Source: Kiloniellaceae bacterium
GTDB lineage: Bacteria; Pseudomonadota; Alphaproteobacteria; Kiloniellales; Kiloniellaceae
Reading direction: 5' to 3'
Assembly: GCA_021776145.1 (NCBI GenBank)
Contig: JAJFGM010000630.1
Span: forward strand, 1 to 8,472
DNA: 8,472 nt
Shown here piece by piece: positions 1 through 7,082 of the stretch. Under the pieces are notes generated by a model. That model was given only the letters and a program-made list of their open reading frames with translations, was not told the origin of the DNA and did not search any database. Positions within the stretch are counted from its first letter, which is position 1, and every line of letters starts with the position of its first letter. The translations under genes were made by a program, and so were the position numbers.

Positions 1-49
1 GGAGGCCGCGGGCCGCATTCTCGAATGTCTGGGCGGATCTTCGTCGTGA
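1..49 (+). CDS. rnc: Ribonuclease III, 3' end only
   Basis: Only the last codons are inside the window. The frame starting at base 2 reads E-A-A-G-R-I-L-E-C-L-G-G-S-S-S and stops at TGA 47-49. This looks like the end of the C-terminal double-stranded RNA binding domain of RNase III, where an alanine-rich helix closes the domain. The position directly before era supports the call, because rnc-era-recO is a common proteobacterial order. RNase III cleaves double-stranded RNA in rRNA processing. The stop overlaps the start of era, so the two are probably translationally coupled. The call rests on a short peptide plus context. Confidence 0.75.
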   Translation, partial: EAAGRILECLGGSSS

Positions 50-978
50 CCGATGGCTCGGGTGCCGCGGATGCGACAAACAACGCCCCGCGCTGCGGAT
101 TTGCGGCGCTGCTGGGCGCTCCCAATGCCGGTAAGTCGACCCTGCTCAACACCCTTGTCGGGGCGAAGATTTCGATTGTCACCCACAAGGTGCAAACGAC
201 TCGCGCCCGTGTGCGCGGCATTGCCATCGAGGGCGCCAGCCAGATCGTCTTCGTCGATACGCCCGGTATCTTTCGCGCCAAGCGCCGGCTGGAGCGGGCC
301 ATGGTCGCCGCGGCCTGGTCCGGTGCCGACGACGCCGACGTTGTGATGCTGCTCTACGATGCTTCGCGCCGCGGCATTGACGATGATACGCGGCTGATTA
401 TCGATGGCCTGAAACAGCGTGACTGCAAGGCGATCCTGTTGCTCAACAAGATCGACTTGGTGCCGCCGCCCAAACTCCTGCAACTGGCACAGACACTTGA
501 TGCGGAAGATGTCTTCTCGCGGATCTTCATGATTTCGGCGTTGAACGGGGATGGCGTGCCCGACCTTCTGGCCTACCTGGCCGGTGAGATGCCACCGGGA
601 ACGTGGCATTACCCCGAGGATCAGCTCTCCGATCTGCCGATGCGGCTGTTGGCCGCGGAAGTGACGCGTGAAAAGCTGTTCCTCAACCTGCACCAGGAAA
701 TTCCCTATGCCTTGACCGTCGAGACCGAGGATTGGCAGAACTTCAGGGACGGTTCCGTGCGGGTGCAACAGGTCGTCTATGTCGCGCGCGATCAGCACAA
801 GGCCATGTGCCTAGGCAAGGGCGGGCGTACCATTAAGCTGGTAAGGTCGGCCGCGCAGAGGGATCTGGAAGAGTCCTTGGGCTGCAAGGTGCACCTATTT
901 CTCTTCGTCAAGGTGCGGGAGAACTGGATCAACGACCCGGATCGTTACCGCGCCTGGGGGTTGGACTTCAATGCCTGA
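46..978 (+). CDS. era: GTPase Era
   Basis: Era is an essential GTPase that binds the 3' end of 16S rRNA and acts in 30S subunit maturation. Numbered from the GTG at 46 (310 residues, close to the usual ~300), the G1 P-loop GAPNAGKS is at 24-31, the TTR switch I at about 51-53, DTPG (G3) at 71-74, NKID (G4) at 134-137 and the SA of G5 at 164-165. The C-terminal KH domain carries its GKGG loop at 257-260. The start is uncertain. An in-frame ATG at 25 would overlap rnc by 25 bases. The GTG at 46 overlaps the rnc stop as GTGA, has a purine-rich GGGCGGA about 8 bases upstream, and gives the short N-terminus normal for the family, so I prefer it. No domain is missing. Confidence 0.96.
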   Translation: MTDGSGAADATNNAPRCGFAALLGAPNAGKSTLLNTLVGAKISIVTHKVQTTRARVRGIAIEGASQIVFVDTPGIFRAKRRLERAMVAAAWSGADDADVVMLLYDASRRGIDDDTRLIIDGLKQRDCKAILLLNKIDLVPPPKLLQLAQTLDAEDVFSRIFMISALNGDGVPDLLAYLAGEMPPGTWHYPEDQLSDLPMRLLAAEVTREKLFLNLHQEIPYALTVETEDWQNFRDGSVRVQQVVYVARDQHKAMCLGKGGRTIKLVRSAAQRDLEESLGCKVHLFLFVKVRENWINDPDRYRAWGLDFNA

Positions 979-1014
979 TCAAGCGGAAATGCAGCCCAGT
1001 CGCATTGGCAACTG

Positions 1015-1020
1015 TTGAGG
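1015..1020 (+). promoter_or_regulatory. Ribosome binding site fixing the recO start
   Basis: TTGAGG contains GAGG at 1017-1020, 8 bases before the ATG at 1029. It supports that ATG over the in-frame TTG at 1005. Confidence 0.55.
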
Positions 1021-1028
1021 CTGTCCGC

Positions 1029-1799
1029 ATGCAATGGAGCGATGTCGGCATAGTGCTTTCGTCCCGCCCGCACGGCGAGACTTCGGCGGTCGTGCAGCTC
1101 CTGACCCGGGATCACGGGCGCCACGCCGGATTGGTGCGTGGCGGGCAGGGCAGTCGCGCCCGCGGCCTCTATCAGCCCGGCAACCGGGTCGCGGCGGAGT
1201 GGAGGGGGCGTTTGGCAGAGCATTTGGGCAGCTATGCCTGCGAGTTGCTCGATGCCAATGCGGCGCGCTTCCTCGATGTGCCGGGCCGGTTGCTGGCCTT
1301 GACCTCGGCGACGGCAATCTGCGAACGCGCCTTGCCGGAGCGCGAGCCGCACCCCGGTTGCTTCGAAGGCCTGCTGGCGCTTCTGGCGGCCTTGGACGGC
1401 GAACACTGGGCTGAAGTCTATGTGCGCTGGGAATTGCTGTTGCTCGCCGATCTCGGCTTCGGACTGGACCTGACGCGCTGCGCCGGCGGCGGCGACAACA
1501 ATCAACTCGCCTATGTCAGCCCGAAGTCGGCGCGGGCGGTGTCGCTGCAGGCCGGCGAGCCCTATCGCGACCGGCTGCTGGCGCTGCCGGGATTCTTGAT
1601 CGGGCAAGGCGGTGGTGGCCCGGCGCAAGTGGCCGCCGGTCTCGCATTGACCGGGCATTTCCTCGAAAAACAGATCTTTTTTCCGGCCGACCGCGAATTG
1701 CCCGAAGCGCGGCAACGCCTGGCTCGGCGGTTTCCGGCGGTGGCGGGCGAGGCGCCCGGAGTTGATGACCGGGGGATCGACGATAGCGCCCCGGCGTGA
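1029..1799 (+). CDS. recO: DNA repair protein RecO
   Basis: RecO is a mediator of RecFOR recombination: it helps load RecA onto SSB-coated single-stranded DNA and anneals complementary strands. The 256-residue product has the family N-terminal OB-fold pattern (MQWSDVGIVLSSRPHGETSA, then LLTRDHGRHAGLVRGG to residue 39). A helical core follows, with LLLLADLGFGLDL around 136-148. The AYVSPKSARAVS stretch at 161-172 matches the region where many RecO proteins carry a zinc site. I see no clear CxxC pairs there, which is common in alphaproteobacteria. The end (LTGHFLEKQIFFP and a short acidic tail) is complete. The gene lies 50 bases after era in the usual order and is probably in the same transcript. 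It converges on the M20 gene with a 9-base gap. Confidence 0.93.
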   Translation: MQWSDVGIVLSSRPHGETSAVVQLLTRDHGRHAGLVRGGQGSRARGLYQPGNRVAAEWRGRLAEHLGSYACELLDANAARFLDVPGRLLALTSATAICERALPEREPHPGCFEGLLALLAALDGEHWAEVYVRWELLLLADLGFGLDLTRCAGGGDNNQLAYVSPKSARAVSLQAGEPYRDRLLALPGFLIGQGGGGPAQVAAGLALTGHFLEKQIFFPADRELPEARQRLARRFPAVAGEAPGVDDRGIDDSAPA

Positions 1800-1808
1800 C
1801 GCGGCGGA

Positions 1809-2990
1809 TTATTCCAATCGCGCGAAGAGCTTGACCCAGGTTTCGACCCTGGGGGCCAGTGACGAGACCAGGATGTGTTCGTGCAGCGTATGCGCTCCGG
1901 CGCCGTCGGCACCCATGCCATCGAGGGTCGGGATGCCGATGGCGCCGGTAAAGTTACCGTCCGAACCGCCACCGGTCATGGTGGTGTGCTGTAGGTCGAG
2001 GCCGTGTTCGAGGCTGGCCTCGCGGGCCAGGTCGAACAATGCCTGGCCGCCGGGATTTAGGTCGTAGGGCGGCCGGTTCATACCGCCGCTGACTTCCAAC
2101 GCCACATCGGGGTCATAGGGTCGCAAGGCAAGCAGCCGCGCGGTGAGGGCGTCGCCGTCGGCCAGATTGGTCACCCGCATGTCGACCTCGATGCGGCATT
2201 CGCGTGGCACGACGTTGATGCCGGTACCGCCCTCGATCATGCCGACGTTGAAGGTCAGGCCGCGCTCGTAGTCGGTCATCGCCTCGATGTCGAGGATGTG
2301 GCGGGCGATTTCCTTGATGGCGCTGCGTCCGTCCTGGTGCATGGCGCCGGCGTGGGCCGGCTGACCGATGGCCTTGACGGTAAAGTTAGCGCTGCCCTTG
2401 CGGGCCACCACGACCTTGCCGCCGTCGCGCGCCGGCTCGCCGACCAGGACGTACTTGGCCTTGGCGGCCTCTTCCTCGATGAATTTGCGGGTATAGGGAC
2501 TGCCGACTTCCTCTTCGGGGATATACATGAAGGTAACCGGCAACTTAGTCTTGCCGCCGAGGCGCAGGAGATGGCGATAGGCGTAGTAGGCCATGTAGCC
2601 GCCGGCTTTCATGTCGTAGGTGCCGGGTCCGTAGATCCGATCGTCCTCGCGGCGGATCCGGTTGTCGCCCTCCTTGGTGCCGATGGGGTGAACGGTATCG
2701 ATGTGGCTGAGCACGAGGATGCCCGGCGTTTCGCCGTCTTGACGAGACCCGTCTTGGCGAGCCCCGTCAGGACCGGCGCTGCGCGCCCGGATCAGGTCGC
2801 CCCAGCCGTCCTCGCCGGGGGTGCGTTCGACCTCCAGCCCGATCGCGTTGAACTGCGACTCGACGCGGTCGGCCATGCGGTTGACCGCGGCGGCGTCGGT
2901 CGAGGGACTCTCGGTCTCGACCCATTCGAGGATGCCGCGGGCGATCTCCTCGCCGTCGATGACCGGTTCATTGTCGCCGGATGTGTTCAT
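1809..2990 (-). CDS. M20 family metallopeptidase (carboxypeptidase G2/ArgE/DapE type)
   Basis: This 393-residue protein is a di-zinc amidohydrolase of the M20 family, usually cytoplasmic. It cleaves an amide bond next to a free carboxylate, as in peptides, N-acyl amino acids or glutamate conjugates. Visible metal and catalytic residues are H96 and D98 in SHIDT, D126 in GTYDMKAGG, the EEE at 159-161 in IPEEEVGSP, E185 in VGEP and H367 in GAHTLHE. The lid (dimerisation) domain has QPAHAG at 210-215. No signal peptide is seen. The start follows GAGAGG/AGGTAGG-type sequence (minus strand) within about 15 bases. It lies 121 bases after the aminotransferase on the same strand and is probably in the same operon. 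Residues 75-86 contain a DG(A/S)RQ tandem repeat. Substrate is unknown; a role in releasing an N-methylated amino acid from a conjugate is inference. Confidence 0.88.
   Translation of the reverse strand: MNTSGDNEPVIDGEEIARGILEWVETESPSTDAAAVNRMADRVESQFNAIGLEVERTPGEDGWGDLIRARSAGPDGARQDGSRQDGETPGILVLSHIDTVHPIGTKEGDNRIRREDDRIYGPGTYDMKAGGYMAYYAYRHLLRLGGKTKLPVTFMYIPEEEVGSPYTRKFIEEEAAKAKYVLVGEPARDGGKVVVARKGSANFTVKAIGQPAHAGAMHQDGRSAIKEIARHILDIEAMTDYERGLTFNVGMIEGGTGINVVPRECRIEVDMRVTNLADGDALTARLLALRPYDPDVALEVSGGMNRPPYDLNPGGQALFDLAREASLEHGLDLQHTTMTGGGSDGNFTGAIGIPTLDGMGADGAGAHTLHEHILVSSLAPRVETWVKLFARLE
2733..2768 (-). repeat. 15-bp tandem repeat inside the M20 gene
   Basis: Two 15-bp units, 2739-2753 and 2754-2768, differ at two bases, and a third partial copy of 6 bases lies at 2733-2738. 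They encode D-G-A-R-Q, D-G-S-R-Q, D-G in a polar segment before the SHIDT strand. The repeat keeps the frame and probably lies in a surface loop. Confidence 0.8.
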
Positions 2991-2992
2991 TA

Positions 2993-3070
2993 CTACCTAC
3001 CTCTCGCGGCTCTCATGTCGGCAAGGATGCCTTCCGCGGCGCGCGAATTGGCACCACTATGCGCAGTCAT
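2993..3070 (-). CDS. Possible 25-codon leader ORF upstream of the M20 gene
   Basis: In the 121-base gap between the aminotransferase and the M20 gene, an ATG at 3068-3070 (minus strand) opens 25 codons beginning MTAHSGANSRAAEGILADMR and ending at TAG 2993-2995. The stop lies 2 bases before the M20 ATG. An internal ATG would give a 7-codon version, M-R-A-A-R-G-R. The AGAGG that would serve the M20 start lies inside it, so translating the small frame could affect M20 initiation. There is no convincing ribosome binding site before its own ATG (only GGAA directly adjacent). In GC-rich DNA an open frame of this length is expected often, so this is a candidate only. Confidence 0.2.
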   Translation of the reverse strand: MTAHSGANSRAAEGILADMRAARGR

Positions 3071-3111
3071 TTCCGGGCAATCAAGTTGGCCGACGGAGGG
3101 TGGGCGAGCGC

Positions 3112-4410
3112 TTAGGCTCCCTGAAATGTCCGCCCCATGGCGTCGGCGAAAAACTCGACGTCGTCATCGTTGAGGCACAGCGGCGGGACCATGCGCAGGA
3201 CGTTGCGGTGGGTGCCGGACTTGCTGAGCACCAAACCCGCGTCGCGCGACCGCTCGAAAATCTCGGCGGTTTCCTCGGTCGCCGGCGCCTTGCTGGCGCG
3301 GTCCTTGACCAGTTCGATGGCCATCATCAGTCCGCGCCCGCGGACGTCGCCGATAATGTCGTGTTTCTGATGCAGGTCGCGCAGAACCGCCAGCATCTTG
3401 GCGCCGACGGCCTTGGCATTCTGCTGCAGGCCTTCCTCGTCGATGACCTGCAGAACGGCGCGTCCGGCGGCGCAGGAGACGGGGTTGGCGCCATAGGTGT
3501 GAAAACAGAACTTGTCGGCCAGGGCGTCGGCGACGGGCTTTCGCGCCACCACTGCCGCCAGCGGGAAGCCGTTGCCGATGCCCTTTGCCGCCACCATGAT
3601 ATCGGGCACGACACCGTGCTGCTCGAAGGCCCAGAAAGTCTCGCCCGTGCGCGCCATACCCGACTGCACCTCGTCGATGACCAATAGGCCACCACGGGCG
3701 CGCACCCGTTCCGCCGCGCCGGCGATGAACCCGGGCGGCATGGTGACGATCCCGCCATAACCGAGAACCGGCTCGATAATCATGCCGGCGAGATGGCCGC
3801 TGGTCGCGCTGTCGACGACGCGATCGATTTCCTCGAGGTAGGGTTGGGCACCCGGCCCGAAGATGCCGCGATAGTCGTCGGGGGTCGCCACGTGGTGGAT
3901 GCCGCCGAGCAGCGGCACATTGTGACGAAATCCGGCGATGCCGGTCAGCGATTGGGCGCCGATGGTCGGGCCGTGATAGCCGTTGCGCAGCGCCAGGAAG
4001 TCGATGTTACCGCTGTGGCTGCGCGCCATCGTCAGCGCCAGGTCGACGGCCTCGGCGCCGGAGTTGGTGAAGTGCACGACCCAGTCCTCGCCGGCCGGCA
4101 TACGTGCCGCAAGCTCTTCTGCCAGGTGCGCCGGCACCGGGTGATAGAACATGGTGGTGCAGTGCTGCAACTGCTGGGCCTGCTCGGTCACGGCCGCGAG
4201 CACCTTGGGGTGGCAATGCCCGACGCTGATACAAACGTTCATGCCGAGCAGGTCGAGGTAGCGCTTGCCTTCCTCGTCCCAAAGGTACTGGCCTTCGCCG
4301 CGTTGTGGGATCAGGGCCTTCTTGTAGGGCACGAAGGCGCGCTGCGAAGCGGCGTAATAGGTGTCGCGTCGGCGCAGGATCTCATCCCGGTTCCAGTCAA
4401 CGTTCGCCAT
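3112..4410 (-). CDS. Class III PLP-dependent aminotransferase, AGXT2-like
   Basis: A fold-type I, PLP-dependent transaminase of about 432 residues. In the AGXT2 group, known members transfer amino groups to glyoxylate or pyruvate from alanine, 3-aminoisobutyrate or dimethylarginines. Numbered from the ATG at 4410, I see SVGHCHPKV at about 62-70, the phosphate-binding NSGAEA at 116-121, NGYHG at about 143-147, E213 in IIEP, the ring-nitrogen aspartate D246 in LLVIDEVQSG, the Schiff-base lysine K276 in AAKGIGNGFP, and T305 in FHTYGANP. The NSGAEA/ARSHSGNID and AKGIGNGFPLAAV stretches look more like AGXT2 than ornithine or GABA transaminases. An upstream in-frame ATG at 4416 overlaps the previous stop as ATGA, but AAGGA is only 2 bases before it; the spacing is 8 bases for the ATG at 4410. 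Exact substrate is not deducible. Confidence 0.9.
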   Translation of the reverse strand: MANVDWNRDEILRRRDTYYAASQRAFVPYKKALIPQRGEGQYLWDEEGKRYLDLLGMNVCISVGHCHPKVLAAVTEQAQQLQHCTTMFYHPVPAHLAEELAARMPAGEDWVVHFTNSGAEAVDLALTMARSHSGNIDFLALRNGYHGPTIGAQSLTGIAGFRHNVPLLGGIHHVATPDDYRGIFGPGAQPYLEEIDRVVDSATSGHLAGMIIEPVLGYGGIVTMPPGFIAGAAERVRARGGLLVIDEVQSGMARTGETFWAFEQHGVVPDIMVAAKGIGNGFPLAAVVARKPVADALADKFCFHTYGANPVSCAAGRAVLQVIDEEGLQQNAKAVGAKMLAVLRDLHQKHDIIGDVRGRGLMMAIELVKDRASKAPATEETAEIFERSRDAGLVLSKSGTHRNVLRMVPPLCLNDDDVEFFADAMGRTFQGA

Positions 4411-4412
4411 GT

Positions 4413-5975
4413 TCATGTTCCTTCGCTGGCTTGGATTTCGCGGCTGCGTCGGGCCATGAAATCGTCGAGTTCCTCGCCGAGGGCGGCATCGAGCGGTGGT
4501 GCTTCATAGTCGGCGAGCATGTGTTTCCAGATGCGATTGGCGCGCTCGTGTTCCCACTCGGCGCCGTCGATCTGCCACTGTTCGTAGGTCTTGTTGTCGG
4601 CCATCGTCGAGCGGAAGAAGGCTGTCTCGAAGTTGCGCTGGGTGTGTTCGCAGCCGAGGTAGTGGGCACCGGGCCCGACTTCGCGCACGGCGCTCATGGC
4701 CTGCGCTTCAAGCGAAAGGTCGACGCCGCCGGCGAAAGCCTGCAGCGCGGCGCAGCGGTCGGCATCCATCACGGTCTTCTCGTAGCCCATGGTCAGCAGA
4801 CCTTCGAGGCAACCGGTGGCGTGAATGATGAAGTTGACGCCGGCAAGGACGGCGGCCTGCAGCTGCATGGCGCTTTCATAGGCCGCCTGCGCGTCCGGCA
4901 CCTTCGAGGCCGTCAGGGCGCCGACCGAGTGAAAGGGCACACCCAGGCGGCGTGCCAGGGCGGCGGCGCTGAACTGGATCTGCATGCCTTCGGGCGTGCC
5001 GAAGGTCGGGGCGCCGGTCTGCAGCGAGATCGGGCTGGCGAAGGTGCCGAACACGCCGGGTGCACCGGGGCGGATGAGTTGGATGAGGCAGAGCCCGGCC
5101 AGTACTTCGGCGAAGAGCTGGGCCAGGGTGCCGGCGACGGTCACCGGGCTCATGGCGCCGGCGAGGATGAAGGGCGAGACGACCACCGCCTGATTATGCC
5201 GCGCATAGACCTTGAGCGCGCCGAGCATGGTCGCGTCGAGCACCAGCGGCGCGTTGACGTTGCTCACCGAATAGATGCAGCAGTTCTCTTCGACGAAGCT
5301 CTTGCCGAAGACGATCTTGGCCATGGCCACGGTGTCTTCCGACCGTTCCGGCGCCGTCACCGCGCCCATGAAGGGTTTGTCGTTGAGGCGCAGGTGCGCG
5401 GCGGTCATGTGCAGGTGACGCAGCGAGACGTCGATGTCGACGGGCTCGCAGACAACACCGCCGGAGTGGTGTACCGCCGGAAGCATGTGATGCAGGCGGG
5501 TGAAGTTCTCGAAGTCTTCCAGTGTCGCGTAGCGGCGGCCACGGTCGAGGTCGTGCACGAAGGGCGGACCGAAGCTGGGACAGAACAGCGTGTTGTTGCC
5601 GCCGATGGTGACGCTGCGTTCGGGATTGCGGGCATGCTGGATGAACTGGCTTGGCGAGGTCGCCTGGATGATCGAGCGGCACATGCCGGGCTCGAAGCGG
5701 ACACGCTCGCCTTGAACATCGGCGCCGGCGGCCTTGAGGATTTCGAGCACCTCGGGGTCGTCGCGGAACTCCATGCCGGTTTCCTGCAGGATGGTCTCGG
5801 CATTGGCCTCGATCTGCGTCAGCGACTCCTCATCGAGCAGTGAATAGGTGCTGATCTGGCGCCGGATATAGGGCAGAGGCGTGGGTTTGGCCGCCTCGGC
5901 GCGCTGGGCGCGGCGTTCGGCACGGCCGCCGCGGCGCTGTTTCTGTTTCTCCTTCGGGACTGTTTTTCTGGACAT
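4413..5975 (-). CDS. MttB/MtgB-family (non-pyrrolysine) amine methyltransferase
   Basis: This 520-residue protein belongs to the trimethylamine methyltransferase (MttB) superfamily, TIM-barrel enzymes that move a methyl group from a quaternary or tertiary amine to a corrinoid protein. The first 30 residues are very basic (RRGGRAERRAQRAEAAKP), as in many alphaproteobacterial members. Family-like stretches are ETGMEF at 65-70, GGNNTLFCPSFGPPFVHDLD at 125-144, the SNVNAPL strand near 238-244, and ASKVPDAQAAYE at 356-367. The frame has no internal TAG, so this is not a pyrrolysine enzyme. It belongs with the non-Pyl branch, in which the glycine betaine methyltransferase MtgB is characterised. It is the first gene after lysR (119-base gap) and its stop overlaps an ATG of the aminotransferase. 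No corrinoid partner is visible. Substrate unknown; glycine betaine, proline betaine, carnitine-like or other betaines are all possible. Confidence 0.9.
   Translation of the reverse strand: MSRKTVPKEKQKQRRGGRAERRAQRAEAAKPTPLPYIRRQISTYSLLDEESLTQIEANAETILQETGMEFRDDPEVLEILKAAGADVQGERVRFEPGMCRSIIQATSPSQFIQHARNPERSVTIGGNNTLFCPSFGPPFVHDLDRGRRYATLEDFENFTRLHHMLPAVHHSGGVVCEPVDIDVSLRHLHMTAAHLRLNDKPFMGAVTAPERSEDTVAMAKIVFGKSFVEENCCIYSVSNVNAPLVLDATMLGALKVYARHNQAVVVSPFILAGAMSPVTVAGTLAQLFAEVLAGLCLIQLIRPGAPGVFGTFASPISLQTGAPTFGTPEGMQIQFSAAALARRLGVPFHSVGALTASKVPDAQAAYESAMQLQAAVLAGVNFIIHATGCLEGLLTMGYEKTVMDADRCAALQAFAGGVDLSLEAQAMSAVREVGPGAHYLGCEHTQRNFETAFFRSTMADNKTYEQWQIDGAEWEHERANRIWKHMLADYEAPPLDAALGEELDDFMARRSREIQASEGT
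4419..4423 (-). promoter_or_regulatory. Ribosome binding site for the aminotransferase
   Basis: AAGGA on the minus strand lies inside the last codons of the methyltransferase gene. It is 2 bases from the ATG at 4416 and 8 bases from the ATG at 4410, and so favours the latter start. Confidence 0.5.
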
Positions 5976-5980
5976 AGGGG

Positions 5981-6049
5981 TTCCCGGCGCAAGGGTAGAG
6001 GTCGATCATAGACCCGGCGACGGACCGTGGCACAGGCCCGCGCCGGGAA
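5981..6049. repeat. Perfect 10-bp inverted repeat in the methyltransferase leader
   Basis: TTCCCGGCGC at 5981-5990 and its exact reverse complement GCGCCGGGAA at 6040-6049 flank 49 bases. The proximal arm lies 5 bases from the methyltransferase ATG, over the region where a ribosome would bind. If transcribed, the stem could hide the ribosome binding site; as DNA it could be a split operator around a promoter. Confidence 0.6.
6005..6010 (-). promoter_or_regulatory. Weak -10 candidate for the methyltransferase operon
   Basis: TATGAT on the minus strand matches TATAAT at 5 of 6 positions and lies 29 bases before the ATG at 5975. No good -35 element is found 16-18 bases further upstream, as would fit an activator-dependent promoter. 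Chance is a real alternative. Confidence 0.25.
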
Positions 6050-6059
6050 ATCGCGAAAT

Positions 6060-6076
6060 CTAATGCCGGCGATTAG
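6060..6076. promoter_or_regulatory. Candidate LysR operator, CTAAT-N7-ATTAG
   Basis: CTAAT at 6060-6064 and ATTAG at 6072-6076 form a perfect 5-bp dyad around GCCGGCG, an AT-rich pair of half-sites in GC-rich DNA. The overall shape resembles the short interrupted dyads bound by LysR-type regulators. It lies 85-101 bases before the methyltransferase ATG and just after lysR, a sensible place for an activator site. A direct repeat of GAAATC (6047-6052 and 6055-6060) adjoins it. Confidence 0.4.
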
Positions 6077-6094
6077 CCTGGGCCACGCGGTAAT

Positions 6095-7060
6095 TCAGTC
6101 CGCGTAACTCACCGTTCCCGGGGGCAAGTCGGGCAGGGCGGCATCAATGCCTTGCTGCAGGGTATCGCGGATGGAGATGGCAAAGGTCTGCGCCAGGTTG
6201 CCGAGTTCGCGTTCGCGTGCCACCAGGGTCAGGCTGCGCGAGAAGCCGGCGATCGGCAGCGGCCGCAAGGTAAAGCGCATGCCCTCGGCCAGGGCATCGA
6301 GCAGCAGTGTCGGGGTCAACAGGGCGAATCCCTGACCGGCGCTGACGGCGGCGACGACCATGCTGGCGCGATCCGCTTCGATCACCCGCGGCAAGGCAAG
6401 GCGAACACGTGCCAGATGCTGGTCGGTGCGCCGCCCGACTGGCGCTTCGGCGGCGAAGCGGACCAGCGGGTAACGCGCCGCCACCTGTATGAGGTCGTCG
6501 CTGGGGCCGGTGTCGTCCGGCGGCAGGACGAGAAGGAACTGTTCGCGCAGGATGGCGTGACGCTGCAGGCCCTCGACGTCGTAGAGCGCGTCCGAGGTCA
6601 CAACCATGTCGGCGCGGCGGTTGCGCAGCAGGTTCTGGTGGTCGCTGGCAAGCCCGGCATAAAGCGCGATTTCGGGCACGGCGAAGCGCGCCCGCGTCAA
6701 ATCGATCAGTGAGGGCGTCAGTGTCGTGGCAATGGAGGCGAGCATGCCGATCCTGAGCAGCGGCAGCGGCGCCGAGTCGAGGCGCCGCACGTCGGTCTTC
6801 AGGTCCTCGATCTCATTGAGCACGCGCACGGCGCGGCGGTGCAGGGACATGCCGGCCCGGGTCGGCTCGATCGGCTTGACGGCGCGGTCGAGCAGCCGCG
6901 TGCCGAGCGCGTCTTCAAGGCTTTTGATGTGTTGCGACGCGGCCGACTGGGTGATGCCGAGCAGCTTGGCGGCACGGGTTACCTGGCGTGTCTCGACGAC
7001 CGCCGCGAAGACTTCCATGGCGCGAAAGAGATTAAAATCGAACCCCGAACTCGAAACCAT
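6095..7060 (-). CDS. LysR-type transcriptional regulator
   Basis: A 321-residue LTTR. The N-terminal winged helix-turn-helix is clear: FRAMEVFAAVVETRQVTRAA at 12-31, then the recognition helix in LGITQSAASQHIKSLEDALG at 34-53 and LLDRAVKPIEPTRAG to residue 70. A linker helix follows (LHRRAVRVLNEIEDLKTD), then a two-lobed effector-binding domain to the C-terminus. The length is normal for the family. It lies upstream of, and in the same direction as, the methyltransferase gene, with a 119-base gap holding a dyad, so it is the likely regulator of the downstream three-gene set and perhaps of itself. The ligand cannot be read from sequence; a betaine or N-methylated amino acid is inference. Only a weak GAGCGG precedes the ATG. 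Confidence 0.92.
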   Translation of the reverse strand: MVSSSGFDFNLFRAMEVFAAVVETRQVTRAAKLLGITQSAASQHIKSLEDALGTRLLDRAVKPIEPTRAGMSLHRRAVRVLNEIEDLKTDVRRLDSAPLPLLRIGMLASIATTLTPSLIDLTRARFAVPEIALYAGLASDHQNLLRNRRADMVVTSDALYDVEGLQRHAILREQFLLVLPPDDTGPSDDLIQVAARYPLVRFAAEAPVGRRTDQHLARVRLALPRVIEADRASMVVAAVSAGQGFALLTPTLLLDALAEGMRFTLRPLPIAGFSRSLTLVARERELGNLAQTFAISIRDTLQQGIDAALPDLPPGTVSYAD

Positions 7061-7082
7061 CGCCGCTCAAACCGCAGTTTTC

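Noticed and set aside
1005..1028. Upstream TTG start for recO
   Set aside because: The ATG at 1029 has a well-spaced GAGG and gives the normal RecO N-terminus (MQWSDVGI).
945..1715. 256-codon - strand frame opposite recO
   Set aside because: Shadow of the recO codon pattern; no domain features, and recO is well supported.
2298..3173. 291-codon + strand frame opposite the M20 gene
   Set aside because: Product looks like an antisense translation (V, G, D, A, L rich) with no motif; the M20 gene has all its metal ligands.
3793..4509. 238-codon + strand frame opposite the aminotransferase
   Set aside because: Antisense shadow; the minus frame has the PLP lysine and aspartate motifs.
4305..5843. 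512-codon open frame on the + strand opposite the methyltransferase gene
   Set aside because: It is antisense to a clear MttB-family gene. Its product is low-complexity, rich in G, A, H, R and E, with no recognisable domain, as is typical of antisense frames in GC-rich DNA.
6028..6033. TGGCAC resembling the -24 part of a sigma-54 promoter
   Set aside because: It is on the + strand, facing away from the methyltransferase gene, and no TTGC-like -12 element follows at the right spacing.
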